Origin: Vibrionaceae bacterium
GTDB lineage: Bacteria > Pseudomonadota > Gammaproteobacteria > Enterobacterales > Vibrionaceae
Direction: 5' to 3'
NCBI GenBank assembly: GCA_018222805.1
Contig: JAAEZQ010000016.1
Location: forward strand, 1 to 64,000
Length of the DNA stretch: 64,000 bases
Shown piece by piece: positions 9,508-18,404 of this stretch. Under the pieces are notes generated by a model. That model made no database searches. It was not told the origin of the DNA and saw nothing but the letters and a program-made list of their open reading frames with translations. A program made the translations under genes and the position numbers. How positions within the stretch are numbered: position 1 is the stretch's first letter; every line of letters begins with the position of its first letter.

Positions 9508-10065
9508 TATTAAGGCGACGATCGCACCTAAAGTGTCACATAGTATGTCTTTCTGGGCATCCCATATATCGCCTTGTGAGCCCAGAAATGCAATACCTTC
9601 ATCACCACCAGCAATAGCCGCATACCACCACTCAATGATTTCGTAGCCTGCCGCTAAAGACATAATGGCAAACAAGGCAAACCAACAAGAAAACTTAACA
9701 TTGATCTTCTTTTTGTAAATCAAATATTCTGCGATCGGGTAGGCGTACAATCCAATCGAGAAATGGGCGACCCGATCAAAATGGTTTCTTTCTGAACCAA
9801 TCAAATTGTTAAACCAGTCAAACGGGACTTCAGCAAACGTATATTTTGCTCCGATAGTATGAAGACACAGCCAGATAAACATCAAAACATAGGCAGTGTT
9901 ACTAAATTGATATCGAATAGATACAACCCATATTGCTATCAAGATACCGATCGCTGGAAAAATTTCAGCAAACCAAACGGCCCGTGAGTTGGGCTCCAAT
10001 GCTGAAAACAAAAACACGACGGCATAGATAATCGTTAGTCCCAACAATGTAGAAGTGTTTTTCAT
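9469..10065 (-). CDS. DUF2238 / YjdF-like inner-membrane protein
   Basis: This 198-residue polytopic protein has about six hydrophobic segments, with a conserved FDRVAHFSIGLYAYPIAEY region and an EIIEWW motif in the middle. That is the layout of the DUF2238 (YjdF) membrane family, whose function is unknown. Its 3' end overlaps cutA by 39 bp tail to tail, and no terminator is visible between them. Confidence 0.75.
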   Translation of the reverse strand: MKNTSTLLGLTIIYAVVFLFSALEPNSRAVWFAEIFPAIGILIAIWVVSIRYQFSNTAYVLMFIWLCLHTIGAKYTFAEVPFDWFNNLIGSERNHFDRVAHFSIGLYAYPIAEYLIYKKKINVKFSCWFALFAIMSLAAGYEIIEWWYAAIAGGDEGIAFLGSQGDIWDAQKDILCDTLGAIVALILMSAQRRLAKPL

Positions 10066-10325
10066 AAGTTCATTCGATCCTTCACTTGGTTTTTACGACA
10101 AGTCGAACGAAGTGAGTATTGCTCAACTTATCGAACTCATAATTACATTTAATTGAACGCTGTGCAATTGTTTGTTTCCGCTGACATTGATAACTATAAC
10201 TGTTGGATAATGTATAGACCGCGCAACATTGAAGCGTTTGCGCGTGCACATTTCATTAAAGTTTGATTTACAACATGCCCGTGCATAGAATCCGTGACTC
10301 AACAAAATAAAAAAGAAGTAAAGTC

Positions 10326-11165
10326 ATGAAACTGGAAACTGTCGATTACCTTGCTGATGATGCCGCTCAGCAGTTTGTTGCATCGCTGCGCGAAACTGGG
10401 TTTGGTGTACTAAAGAACCATCCAATCCCTCAAGAGTTGGTGGAATCAATTTATAAGAACTGGCAGGCGTTTTTTAGCTCTGAACAAAAAAATGATTTTC
10501 ATTTTAACGTTGATACACAAGATGGTTATTTTCCACCTTCCGTTTCTGAAGTAGCGAAAGGGCACACTGTTAAGGATATTAAAGAGTATTTTCATATTTA
10601 TCCTTGGGGGCAGATTCCTGAGCAATTGAAAGCCGAAATTCTGGAGTATTACCAGCGTGCAGATTCATTTGCCCAAGAACTTTTAGGCTGGGTTGAGCAG
10701 TATGCACCTAAAGAGGTTCAGGACAAGTTTTCAATCGCATTGTCAGAGATGATCAATAACAGCGAAAAAACTTTGCTTCGAGTATTGCATTACCCACCGA
10801 TGACTGGCGAAGAAGAGCCGGGCGCAATTCGGGCTGCAGCACATGAAGATATTAACTTACTCACTGTATTGCCAGCTGCGAACGAGCCGGGTCTACAAGT
10901 AAAGAGTAGAGAAGGTGAGTGGATCGACGTTCCTTGCGACTTCGGTAACTTGATCATCAATATTGGTGACATGCTTCAAGAAGCTTCAGGTGGATATTTC
11001 CCATCAACCACGCACCGCGTCATTAACCCAACTGGTGGACGTCAGGATAAGTCGCGTATTTCATTGCCGCTGTTCTTACACCCGAAACCAGACGTAGTAC
11101 TTTCAGAACGTTACACTGCGCATAGCTACCTTATGGAACGCTTACGCGAACTTGGTGTAATTTAA
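10326..11165 (+). CDS. 2-oxoglutarate/Fe(II) oxygenase, isopenicillin N synthase family
   Basis: This 279-residue protein has the facial triad HxD (AAHEDINLL, about residues 171-173) and a second His in THRVINP (about 230). The RIS motif near residue 244 binds the 2-oxoglutarate carboxylate. The jelly-roll core is complete and the length suits the soluble IPNS-like oxygenase family. It is monocistronic, with a strong start (AAGAAGTAAAGTC before ATG). The substrate is unknown. Confidence 0.82.
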   Translation: MKLETVDYLADDAAQQFVASLRETGFGVLKNHPIPQELVESIYKNWQAFFSSEQKNDFHFNVDTQDGYFPPSVSEVAKGHTVKDIKEYFHIYPWGQIPEQLKAEILEYYQRADSFAQELLGWVEQYAPKEVQDKFSIALSEMINNSEKTLLRVLHYPPMTGEEEPGAIRAAAHEDINLLTVLPAANEPGLQVKSREGEWIDVPCDFGNLIINIGDMLQEASGGYFPSTTHRVINPTGGRQDKSRISLPLFLHPKPDVVLSERYTAHSYLMERLRELGVI

Positions 11166-11181
11166 AACCATCGCTGAGTAC

Positions 11182-11215
11182 TAAGGCTGGTGGCTTTCTG
11201 CTATCGGCCTTTTTT
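11182..11215 (+). terminator. Probable intrinsic terminator after the oxygenase gene
   Basis: AAGGC and GGCCTTTTTT can pair across a long loop shortly after the oxygenase stop, and a T-run follows. The stem is short, so it is only moderately convincing. Confidence 0.5.
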
Positions 11216-11238
11216 GTTTTTATTTTAAGGAAGGAAAG

Positions 11239-11856
11239 ATGGCATTGCCAAGCGATAAGCTCCAACACGATGAGATGGACAATCCGTTGTTGTGGCCAAT
11301 ACTAGAGATCCTTAGAAAGCGCCCTTCAGGATGGAAAGTACACACTTTAGCCAGTCAGCTAAGTGAACAAGGATATATACGCCAGTTTGATCCATCTCCT
11401 GACAAGGATTTGTTTAAAAGAAACTTTCTTATAATGAACGCGTTATATCAACTTCAAGAACATTTATATCCGAAGCAATGGCTTCTTGTCGATGCGATGA
11501 ATATTACCCTGACGGGGACAGTAGATTCATCACTTAGCGCGAGTGATCATCTCGAACCGTTGCGCGAATACTATCTCGATTGGGGTCATTACGAAGCAAG
11601 TGAGAGCGAAGTTCGCGGCCTACTCAAAGAATTTTGGCAAACTTATCAACGCTACATTGGTAGACATTCTACGAGTGATATGAACAAGTCCAAGGCATTA
11701 GCACTGTTTGAGTTAGACAGCTCTGCCACGCGTGCTGATATTAGAAAACGGTGGCGTAAACTGGCTTTTCGTTGGCATCCTGATTGTAAAGGTGGAGACG
11801 CAGAACGTTTTAGAACGTTATGTGAGGCGTGGAACGTACTTCGAGCTGAGTCATAA
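11239..11856 (+). CDS. DnaJ-related co-chaperone-like protein
   Basis: This 205-residue protein has an N-terminal DNAJ-related (PF12339-type) region of about 130 residues and a C-terminal J domain (about 145-205). The J domain contains the obligatory HPD tripeptide near residue 180 (RWHPDCKGG). HPD stimulates Hsp70 ATPase activity, so a DnaK co-chaperone role is expected. The dedicated client is unknown. The gene is followed directly by an intrinsic terminator. Confidence 0.8.
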   Translation: MALPSDKLQHDEMDNPLLWPILEILRKRPSGWKVHTLASQLSEQGYIRQFDPSPDKDLFKRNFLIMNALYQLQEHLYPKQWLLVDAMNITLTGTVDSSLSASDHLEPLREYYLDWGHYEASESEVRGLLKEFWQTYQRYIGRHSTSDMNKSKALALFELDSSATRADIRKRWRKLAFRWHPDCKGGDAERFRTLCEAWNVLRAES

Positions 11857-11880
11857 AGGCAGCGCAAATCGGCTGCCTTT
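11855..11880. terminator. Intrinsic terminator between convergent genes
   Basis: AAAGGCAGC and GCTGCCTTT form a 9-bp stem with an 8-nt loop, followed by a T-rich stretch. It sits between the DnaJ-related gene and the convergent ABC-class ATPase gene. Confidence 0.82.
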
Positions 11881-11899
11881 ATGTTTTCGTTGTCGTCGG

Positions 11900-13555
11900 T
11901 TAGTGTGACGGCTTGAATTGAGATTTACGCATACGGTTTAAAGCGGCCATCACATCCAGTGTGCGAGGCTTAGCCAAGTCACCTTGCTTTGGTAACGACG
12001 CATGCCATTCTGCTGATAGCATCTCTTCGATTTCTTTCGCTGGATTGTCACACCAGCCAGGAAGTTGTGCCAACTGGAACCAAAGCCAACCAATCGTATT
12101 CACTTCGTCAGCGGATTCCAACTGTTCCAGAGCACTTAAATCGGTAAACTCTTTGCCGAAGCGAAGTGAATCTTTGCCTTTGGCGTTTACGCGGAACTTA
12201 CCATCAGTAAGGATATTCATTAACGCCACACGGTTTAACGCTCGTGGACGGAACGTTTTCAAAGCTTCTTCCGATTCGTTGTGACGCTGCGTAGGATGCT
12301 GAGCGATGACTTGTTTCGCTTTCTCAGTTACGTCAACCGCTTGGTAGTCATGCATCTGAATGACTGTATCTGCGACATCAAGGTAGTCACCAGAGCCACC
12401 CATAACGATGATCGTTGAAATATCGAGTTCATCTCTGAGTTGCCCGATACGATCGACAAGTGGTGTAATCGGCTCATCACCTTTCGCCACTAGTGCCTGC
12501 ATGCGCTCATCACGAATCATAAAGTTTGTTGCCGATGTATCTTCATCAATAAGCAGAGAGGTAGCTCCCGCTTCTATGGACTCTTGCAGCCAAGCAGCCT
12601 GAGACGTCGAACCCGATGCATCTTGGGTCACGAAGTCTGCGGTATCTTTACCCATTGGCAGATGGTTAATGTAATTCGACAAATTCAAATGATGAACACA
12701 GCGTCCATCCTCAGCGCGAATTTTCATTGATTTATTATCAGTAACTACATACTCACGACCATCTTCTGGAATATGATCGTAAATAGAGCGTTCAATGGCA
12801 TTCAACAACGTTGATTTACCATGGAATCCCCCGCCTACAATCAGTGAGATACCTTTAGGAATACCTAAGCCAGTCACATAACCTTTATTTGGAGCGTGTA
12901 ACGTGACTTGTAATGATTCTGGTGCTTTAAACTCAACCGCATCTTTCATTGGCAAATCGCAGTTTCCAGCCACACGAGGAAGAACGCTTCCGTTAGCAAC
13001 AAATGCGACTAAATTATGCGCTTCCAATTGTTCTCTGAGAGCATCTTGATCTTCCACCACCTGGCAGTGCTTAATCAGAGCATCTTTATCCAACTCGCGT
13101 TCGAGCGTTGCACGTCGAATAAACTTTGGCAAATAGAAAGTCAGTATGTTGTTGGCCTTTTTACCAAGCACAGAACGGCCTTCAGCAGGAAGATTAACGC
13201 GAAAACGCAGTTCAATCCCTTCTTCTGTAAAAAGAACGGAGGTATTGTCGAGTACCGTTTGGCCGTTCAAAGCGATGGAAACAGAGTTTTCTTGCTTAGC
13301 AAAAATGTCAAAACTGCGCGCGATAAAGTCTCGAGCTGCGCGTTGAAATGCCGATGATTCATTTCTCAGCCACTCAAGACCAGTTAAAGACCATTCGCGA
13401 GTTGCGCGTAAGCGAGACGCTGAAGCGTAAGGATCACCCTGAACATGGTCGATAAACAAAGTGAAATCAGTAAAGTCATATTGACCTTTGATCTGCTGGT
13501 AAGCACGGTAGTTCTGCTTTTCAATTTTCTTAAGCGTGGCAGTTAACTGATCCAT
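11900..13555 (-). CDS. Predicted ATPase of the ABC class (COG3044-like)
   Basis: This 551-residue soluble protein has a Walker A motif GGGFHGKST in the middle, and a downstream LLIDEDTSATNFMIRD segment that stands in for Walker B with DED instead of DEP. It is the COG3044/PF09818 family of stand-alone ABC-type ATPases. It is not linked to a permease and contains no membrane segment, so it is not a transporter subunit. Its role is not established. RNA- or nucleotide-related functions have been proposed for the family but nothing here decides. Confidence 0.75.
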   Translation of the reverse strand: MDQLTATLKKIEKQNYRAYQQIKGQYDFTDFTLFIDHVQGDPYASASRLRATREWSLTGLEWLRNESSAFQRAARDFIARSFDIFAKQENSVSIALNGQTVLDNTSVLFTEEGIELRFRVNLPAEGRSVLGKKANNILTFYLPKFIRRATLERELDKDALIKHCQVVEDQDALREQLEAHNLVAFVANGSVLPRVAGNCDLPMKDAVEFKAPESLQVTLHAPNKGYVTGLGIPKGISLIVGGGFHGKSTLLNAIERSIYDHIPEDGREYVVTDNKSMKIRAEDGRCVHHLNLSNYINHLPMGKDTADFVTQDASGSTSQAAWLQESIEAGATSLLIDEDTSATNFMIRDERMQALVAKGDEPITPLVDRIGQLRDELDISTIIVMGGSGDYLDVADTVIQMHDYQAVDVTEKAKQVIAQHPTQRHNESEEALKTFRPRALNRVALMNILTDGKFRVNAKGKDSLRFGKEFTDLSALEQLESADEVNTIGWLWFQLAQLPGWCDNPAKEIEEMLSAEWHASLPKQGDLAKPRTLDVMAALNRMRKSQFKPSH

Positions 13556-13689
13556 GAAAATATTGGCCTTTTTATTAGAAGCGGGCGGCGATTATAGGAA
13601 CCACCGCCAATAGAGTAAAGCAGTATACCGAAGTGACGGCAATATACAGATAATTGTTACTTGTATACCTAAAAATTTATTAATGGATT

Positions 13690-15600
13690 TTATTCTGATG
13701 AATATGAGTGCAGGCCATCTAATAGGCGCTGCTTGAGTAAGCCTTGCTCAAACTCATTACAAGGCATAGGCTTTCCATAAAGAAATCCTTGGACTATGTC
13801 GCAGCCCTCTTTGATTAAAAACTGCTCTTGGCCCGTTGACTCAACACCCTCTACAATCACTTGCAGATCCAACTTTTTCGCGATGTGAATAATGGAATGA
13901 ATAATGGCTCGATCGTTTTCTGAGTTTTCCATTTGGTGAACAAAGCTCTTATCAACCTTTATTGCATCGAAAGGGTATTTCTTTAAATAGCTAAAAGAAG
14001 CAAATCCAGTACCAAAGTCATCGAGTGATAATGTCAGGCCTAACTGGTGTAACTTGTTGAGTGTTGATACCGCTATTGTTTCATCTGCGATCAAAGCACT
14101 TTCAGTCACTTCCAATTCAATAAAATGGGCAGGGAGATGAAATGCTTCGAGTAGGTACTCGACCTGTTCGGCAAAGTTGACGTTCTGTAACTGGATAGGA
14201 GAGACATTAACCGCAATTTTTAAGTTGTCCGTTAACTCCGACCATTGCTTAGCTTTTGCTATTGCGGTGCGAAGAACAAATAATCCAACTTCGAATATTA
14301 AGCCGTTCTGCTCGGCCATACGGATCAAAGGTTCATTGGAGACATCACCTAATACTGGATGACGCCAACGCAATAACGCTTCTGCTCCAATCCATTTATG
14401 GGTACTGGGGTCAACTTTCGGTTGAAAATAAAGCATGAGGTCATCATTTCGTACGGCTTGTAACAAGTAACCTTCCATTTGGCTATGGTTATTCAGTTCG
14501 TTTGAGTGACTCTCGCTAAAATATCGGTATGCTTCACCGGACTCTTTGCATAATAGCATCGCGTAGCAAGCATTTTGTAGCAGTTGTTTGGCGTTGCTAT
14601 TTCGTTGAGCCTTCACCACACCGATATAAGAGTGCAGATGTACTTCAGTACCGTTATTATAAAAGTGACCAATGCTTACATTGGTAATTTCTTCAAGTAA
14701 TTGGTCGAGGTTGATATCGACATCGTCCCCCGAAATTAAGAGTACTAAATCATTTGAACTAGGTCGCCCAGTAATAAAGCTGGATACACGTTTGATGAGG
14801 CGGGAATGAAATTCTTTGAGTATTTCGTCAAATGCTTCAAAGCCATATCTTGTTTGTATACTCCTAGCATTACTGAACCCGATATTGATAGCAACGATAG
14901 ATTGCTGATCGTCTTCAAGCGCTTGAAGTGATTTTTCAACCACATCTTCCAAAGCGGACCGGTTTAAGAAGCCCGTTCCCTGATCATGTGTTTTTTGGTA
15001 GCTAACTTGTTTTTCAGCCGCTTTACGTCGATCAATTTCTTTGGTCAGTGAATAACTAAGCTGCGCAAGGTCTGTGGTTCTGTTTTCCACGCGATTTTGC
15101 AATTCGTGGTTCAACCGTAATAGCTTATGCTGCTGAAATACAACAGCGAGCTGAGCTTCAATAGAATCTTTGAATGATCTCAATAGCTGAAGGTATGTTT
15201 CATTGAACGTATTTGGCTTAGAATCAAGCATGCAGAGGGTTCCGAAGATTTCACCATTAGGCCAGAATAATGGAAGGCCGGAATAGGAAATCATACCGAG
15301 CTTTATGTCGGGGTTATTACTCCATATTTTGTCTTCAGGTGCATTGGGGACGATAAGCGCTTGTTGGTTATTAATCACATATTCGCAATATAACCCACTA
15401 CCGAGTGATTCTTTGTCTCCGGGTTTGTAGGGGTTTCCTAGCGTATGACTTGAGGTATTCACTTCTAGGTAGTCTTGGTGTGCTCGCATAATGAGCGTGG
15501 TCGGTACCTCACCAATTTGAGCAAGCAGATTCACTATCTCTTGCCAACTTTTTTGCATGGGGTCCGGGATTATATAATCTAATGTTTGAATTTTCCCCAT
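13690..15600 (-). CDS. GAF-GGDEF-EAL c-di-GMP protein with degenerate GGDEF
   Basis: This 636-residue protein has an N-terminal GAF sensor domain (about 20-160), a coiled linker (about 165-200), a GGDEF-like domain (about 205-360) and an EAL domain (about 375-625). The position of the GGDEF active-site loop reads SSNDL, so cyclase activity is unlikely. The EAL domain keeps EALLRW and DDFGTGFASFSYL, typical of active phosphodiesterases. The protein is soluble, so it probably lowers cytosolic c-di-GMP in response to a GAF ligand. It is transcribed alone. Confidence 0.85.
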   Translation of the reverse strand: MGKIQTLDYIIPDPMQKSWQEIVNLLAQIGEVPTTLIMRAHQDYLEVNTSSHTLGNPYKPGDKESLGSGLYCEYVINNQQALIVPNAPEDKIWSNNPDIKLGMISYSGLPLFWPNGEIFGTLCMLDSKPNTFNETYLQLLRSFKDSIEAQLAVVFQQHKLLRLNHELQNRVENRTTDLAQLSYSLTKEIDRRKAAEKQVSYQKTHDQGTGFLNRSALEDVVEKSLQALEDDQQSIVAINIGFSNARSIQTRYGFEAFDEILKEFHSRLIKRVSSFITGRPSSNDLVLLISGDDVDINLDQLLEEITNVSIGHFYNNGTEVHLHSYIGVVKAQRNSNAKQLLQNACYAMLLCKESGEAYRYFSESHSNELNNHSQMEGYLLQAVRNDDLMLYFQPKVDPSTHKWIGAEALLRWRHPVLGDVSNEPLIRMAEQNGLIFEVGLFVLRTAIAKAKQWSELTDNLKIAVNVSPIQLQNVNFAEQVEYLLEAFHLPAHFIELEVTESALIADETIAVSTLNKLHQLGLTLSLDDFGTGFASFSYLKKYPFDAIKVDKSFVHQMENSENDRAIIHSIIHIAKKLDLQVIVEGVESTGQEQFLIKEGCDIVQGFLYGKPMPCNEFEQGLLKQRLLDGLHSYSSE

Positions 15601-15711
15601 AGCGTCGTCCTTTAACGAAGTTTCACATCCTGTGAATTGAAGACAATTGTAGCGTTTGTTTTTATATCATTAGTTGTACTTATTAAGTATAGGGGCGGGT
15701 CAGAGCTAAAC

Positions 15712-15741
15712 AAAAAAAAGTCCTGAAAATGATTCAGGACT
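15712..15741 (-). terminator. Intrinsic terminator of fabV
   Basis: Read on the minus strand, AGTCCTGA and TCAGGACT pair across a 7-nt loop and are followed by a run of eight T. It lies about 45 bp after the fabV stop and upstream of the next minus-strand gene. Confidence 0.9.
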
Positions 15742-15787
15742 ATCAATAGTTACAAGCTGTCTCAGGTATGAAACATGAAAGTAATGC

Positions 15788-16987
15788 TTAAGGTTTAAGT
15801 AACTTCAGTTCTTCTATTGAAATGTCCTGGTCGTAATCGATGTCTTCAAAGTTGAAACCATTAAGTTTCATAAACTCATCTTTAAAACCCTGGTAGTCAC
15901 CGATCTGCATGAAGTTATCATCGTTCATTTGTTCCACAAGTTGTGTTACTTCTTGTTGTACTTGCGGATCCAATTCAAAATCGTCGATTCTTATCAGTCT
16001 TTCTCCATCTACAGGGACGGGTGTGTGACTATACAGTTTGGTGGTGAACAAGCGTTGCATCTGCTCAATGCACCTCTCGTGTGTGCCTTTTTCTTTCATC
16101 ACTCGATAAAGAGCTAGCATATAAGGCGACAGTGCTGGTATGAAAACACTCGCTTTTGTTACCAATGCTTTACAGACTGAAGCATAAGCCCCGCCACCAA
16201 AATTAGCCAACTTAAGGTTTAATGCATGGCTGGTCTGGTGCAGATCGACTTTCGCGCGACCTAATGTCCCGTCTAAATAAATCGGGTGTGTAAGCTCTGG
16301 GCCCATGTATGAGAAAGCGATGGTCTGGCAGCCTTCAGCAAGTGATTCTGCATTGATTAATGTATCAATCCAGGTTTCCCAGTCTTCGCCACCCATCACC
16401 TTGATGGTTTCTTCTGCTTCTTGTTCTGTTGCTGGCTGCAGAGTGGACTCAACCCACTGATCATTCTCCAGCATGATAGAAGCTCCAGTGACTGGTTCGC
16501 CAATAGGCTTAATGACACTTCGCCAAAATTCGTTACTGTTTGGTTTTGGACGAACGCCAGTCGCCAGACTGTAAATCACTAAGTCGACCTCACCTTCGAA
16601 ATAGGTTTCTATGGCTTCTATGACTTCGTTGCGTACAGAGTCTGAAAATGCATCGCCTACAATATTGATGGCCGTACGACCAGCGTTGCTCGCTTCTTGT
16701 TTGAAAAAGACGTTGTTATACCAGCCCGCGCTACCTACGCCTTTCTCAGATGGGCCGTGTTCAAACGAGACGCCTATGGTATCGGCTTCTGCACCACCAA
16801 AAGTAAGGGCAATGCGAGCGGCCAACCCGAAACCAGAGGATGCACCAATAATCAAAACCCGTTTAGGACCGTTTTTGATTTGCGGCGCTTGTCTTACGTA
16901 ATCTATTTGCTCTTTTATTGATGCATGACACCCGTATGGGTGTGCAGAACGAGCAACAACACCTTGAATTAAAGGTTCTATTCGCAT
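15788..16987 (-). CDS. fabV: Enoyl-[acyl-carrier-protein] reductase FabV
   Basis: This 399-residue protein has the full family length. The N-terminal NADH-binding region has IIGASSGFGLAARI, and the catalytic Tyr-X8-Lys motif (YLDGTLGRAK, about residues 236-245) distinguishes FabV from FabI (Tyr-X6-Lys). FabV reduces trans-2-enoyl-ACP in the last step of fatty-acid elongation and is naturally insensitive to triclosan. It was first characterised in V. cholerae. It is monocistronic and ends at a strong terminator. Confidence 0.93.
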   Translation of the reverse strand: MRIEPLIQGVVARSAHPYGCHASIKEQIDYVRQAPQIKNGPKRVLIIGASSGFGLAARIALTFGGAEADTIGVSFEHGPSEKGVGSAGWYNNVFFKQEASNAGRTAINIVGDAFSDSVRNEVIEAIETYFEGEVDLVIYSLATGVRPKPNSNEFWRSVIKPIGEPVTGASIMLENDQWVESTLQPATEQEAEETIKVMGGEDWETWIDTLINAESLAEGCQTIAFSYMGPELTHPIYLDGTLGRAKVDLHQTSHALNLKLANFGGGAYASVCKALVTKASVFIPALSPYMLALYRVMKEKGTHERCIEQMQRLFTTKLYSHTPVPVDGERLIRIDDFELDPQVQQEVTQLVEQMNDDNFMQIGDYQGFKDEFMKLNGFNFEDIDYDQDISIEELKLLKP

Positions 16988-17110
16988 GTTGTTATCTAAC
17001 CTCGATGAATGAAATCCTATTCAGAATAACCTAAAGTTAAATAACACTTATTGAGCTAGACCATTAAAAGTAGGGTCTGTTGACAATTAACCGCGAAAGA
17101 TAAGCAGGCC

Positions 17111-17713
17111 CTAGAGATGTTTAATTAATTCTTGAGCAATGAAATCAGCGATCCATGGCTGCGCTTCCGGCTTCGGGTGCAGACCGTCATCCATCATCCA
17201 GTCTGGCTTTGTAACCAATTGCTCAAGAAAGAACGGCATTAATTGTACTTGTTGATGTTCTGCTAATTTTGGATATATATCGTAAAACATGTCACTGTAA
17301 CGTTTGCCGTAATTCGGCGGGACACGAATTTGCATCATTATCACTTCCGCTCCAAATGCTTTGATCATAGTAATCATTTTCGAAAGGTTTGACGTAATAA
17401 GTTTAGGAGGAAACCCTCGAAGGCCATCATTTGCCCCCAGTTCAATTAGAACGATGGAGGGTGAATGTTGTTCAAGAAGTTGCGGAAGGCGGGCTAGGCC
17501 ATTGCCAGTTGTATCACCTGAGATACTGCCATTAATAACTGTTACAGTTTGGCCATGTTCTAAGAGAACGTCTGGGAGTAAGCTAGGCCAACTTTTCTCA
17601 ATCGGCATATTGTAGCCAGCACTTAGGCTATCACCTAAAACAAGCAGTTTTTCGTTAGCGAACGCCGTAACGGAAAAACAAAAAAAGAGAACTAAGGAAA
17701 GTAATCGAATCAT
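17111..17713 (-). CDS. tesA: Multifunctional acyl-CoA thioesterase I / lysophospholipase L1
   Basis: This is a 200-residue SGNH hydrolase with a signal peptide (MIRLLSLVLFFCFSVTAFA). The blocks are GDSLSAGY (catalytic Ser), the Gly block (NGSISGDT), ELGANDGLRG (Asn) and DGLHP (Asp/His). It is a periplasmic thioesterase, protease and lysophospholipase. The start chosen gives the best signal peptide. Its ATG overlaps the divergent ybbA ATG by two bases, the same head-to-head arrangement with ybbAP seen in enterobacteria but with no spacer. Confidence 0.9.
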   Translation of the reverse strand: MIRLLSLVLFFCFSVTAFANEKLLVLGDSLSAGYNMPIEKSWPSLLPDVLLEHGQTVTVINGSISGDTTGNGLARLPQLLEQHSPSIVLIELGANDGLRGFPPKLITSNLSKMITMIKAFGAEVIMMQIRVPPNYGKRYSDMFYDIYPKLAEHQQVQLMPFFLEQLVTKPDWMMDDGLHPKPEAQPWIADFIAQELIKHL

Positions 17714-18404
17714 GCAAACACCTGTACTCAAAGCACCTATTGTTCAAGCGAATTTAGTTTCTAAACAAGTCTCTACTAATAATGAACGATTAACAATCCT
17801 TAAAGATGTAAATATTGACATCCGAAAAGGGGAAAAAATAGCTATCGTAGGAACCTCAGGCGCAGGTAAATCAACGTTAATGACACTATTAGCTGGCCTT
17901 GATACACCAACGTCTGGAGAAATTACCCTGCTGGGTAACGAACTTTCCAAGTTAGATGATGAAGCGCGAGCAAAGATTCGGGCGGATTCATTAGGCTTTG
18001 TTTTTCAGAGCTTCTTATTAATTCCAAGCCTGACTGCATTACGCAATGTTACTTTGCCATGTTTGCTGCGTGGTGAAGCCGAAGACGAATCTAGAGCATC
18101 AGAACTACTTAAAGCTGTTGGACTAGAAAAACGTCTTGACCATTTGCCAAGTCAGCTTTCTGGCGGGGAGCAACAGAGAGTTGCGCTTGCACGTGCGTTC
18201 ATGACACAGCCGGAACTCCTATTTGCGGATGAACCTACAGGCAACTTAGACCACCAGACGGCAGATAAAGTGATTGAGCTGTTATTTGATCTTAACGAAC
18301 AGCATGGTACTACACTCATTTTGGTTACACACGATAGTCATTTAGCCGATCGATGTGATCGTATTTATCGCATGGAGGCGGGTGAGCTTAAGGAGGCGGT
18401 GTAA
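17712..18404 (+). CDS. ybbA: ABC transporter ATP-binding protein YbbA
   Basis: This 230-residue ATPase belongs to the MacB/LolD type. It has Walker A GTSGAGKST (about 48-56), signature LSGGEQQRVALARA and Walker B LLFADEPTGNLD, with an H-loop in LVTHD. It overlaps ybbP by one base (TAATG), so the two are translationally coupled. YbbAP is thought to act on lipidic substrates at the cell envelope. Its adjacency to tesA supports a lipid or lysophospholipid-related role, but this is inference. Confidence 0.9.
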   Translation: MQTPVLKAPIVQANLVSKQVSTNNERLTILKDVNIDIRKGEKIAIVGTSGAGKSTLMTLLAGLDTPTSGEITLLGNELSKLDDEARAKIRADSLGFVFQSFLLIPSLTALRNVTLPCLLRGEAEDESRASELLKAVGLEKRLDHLPSQLSGGEQQRVALARAFMTQPELLFADEPTGNLDHQTADKVIELLFDLNEQHGTTLILVTHDSHLADRCDRIYRMEAGELKEAV

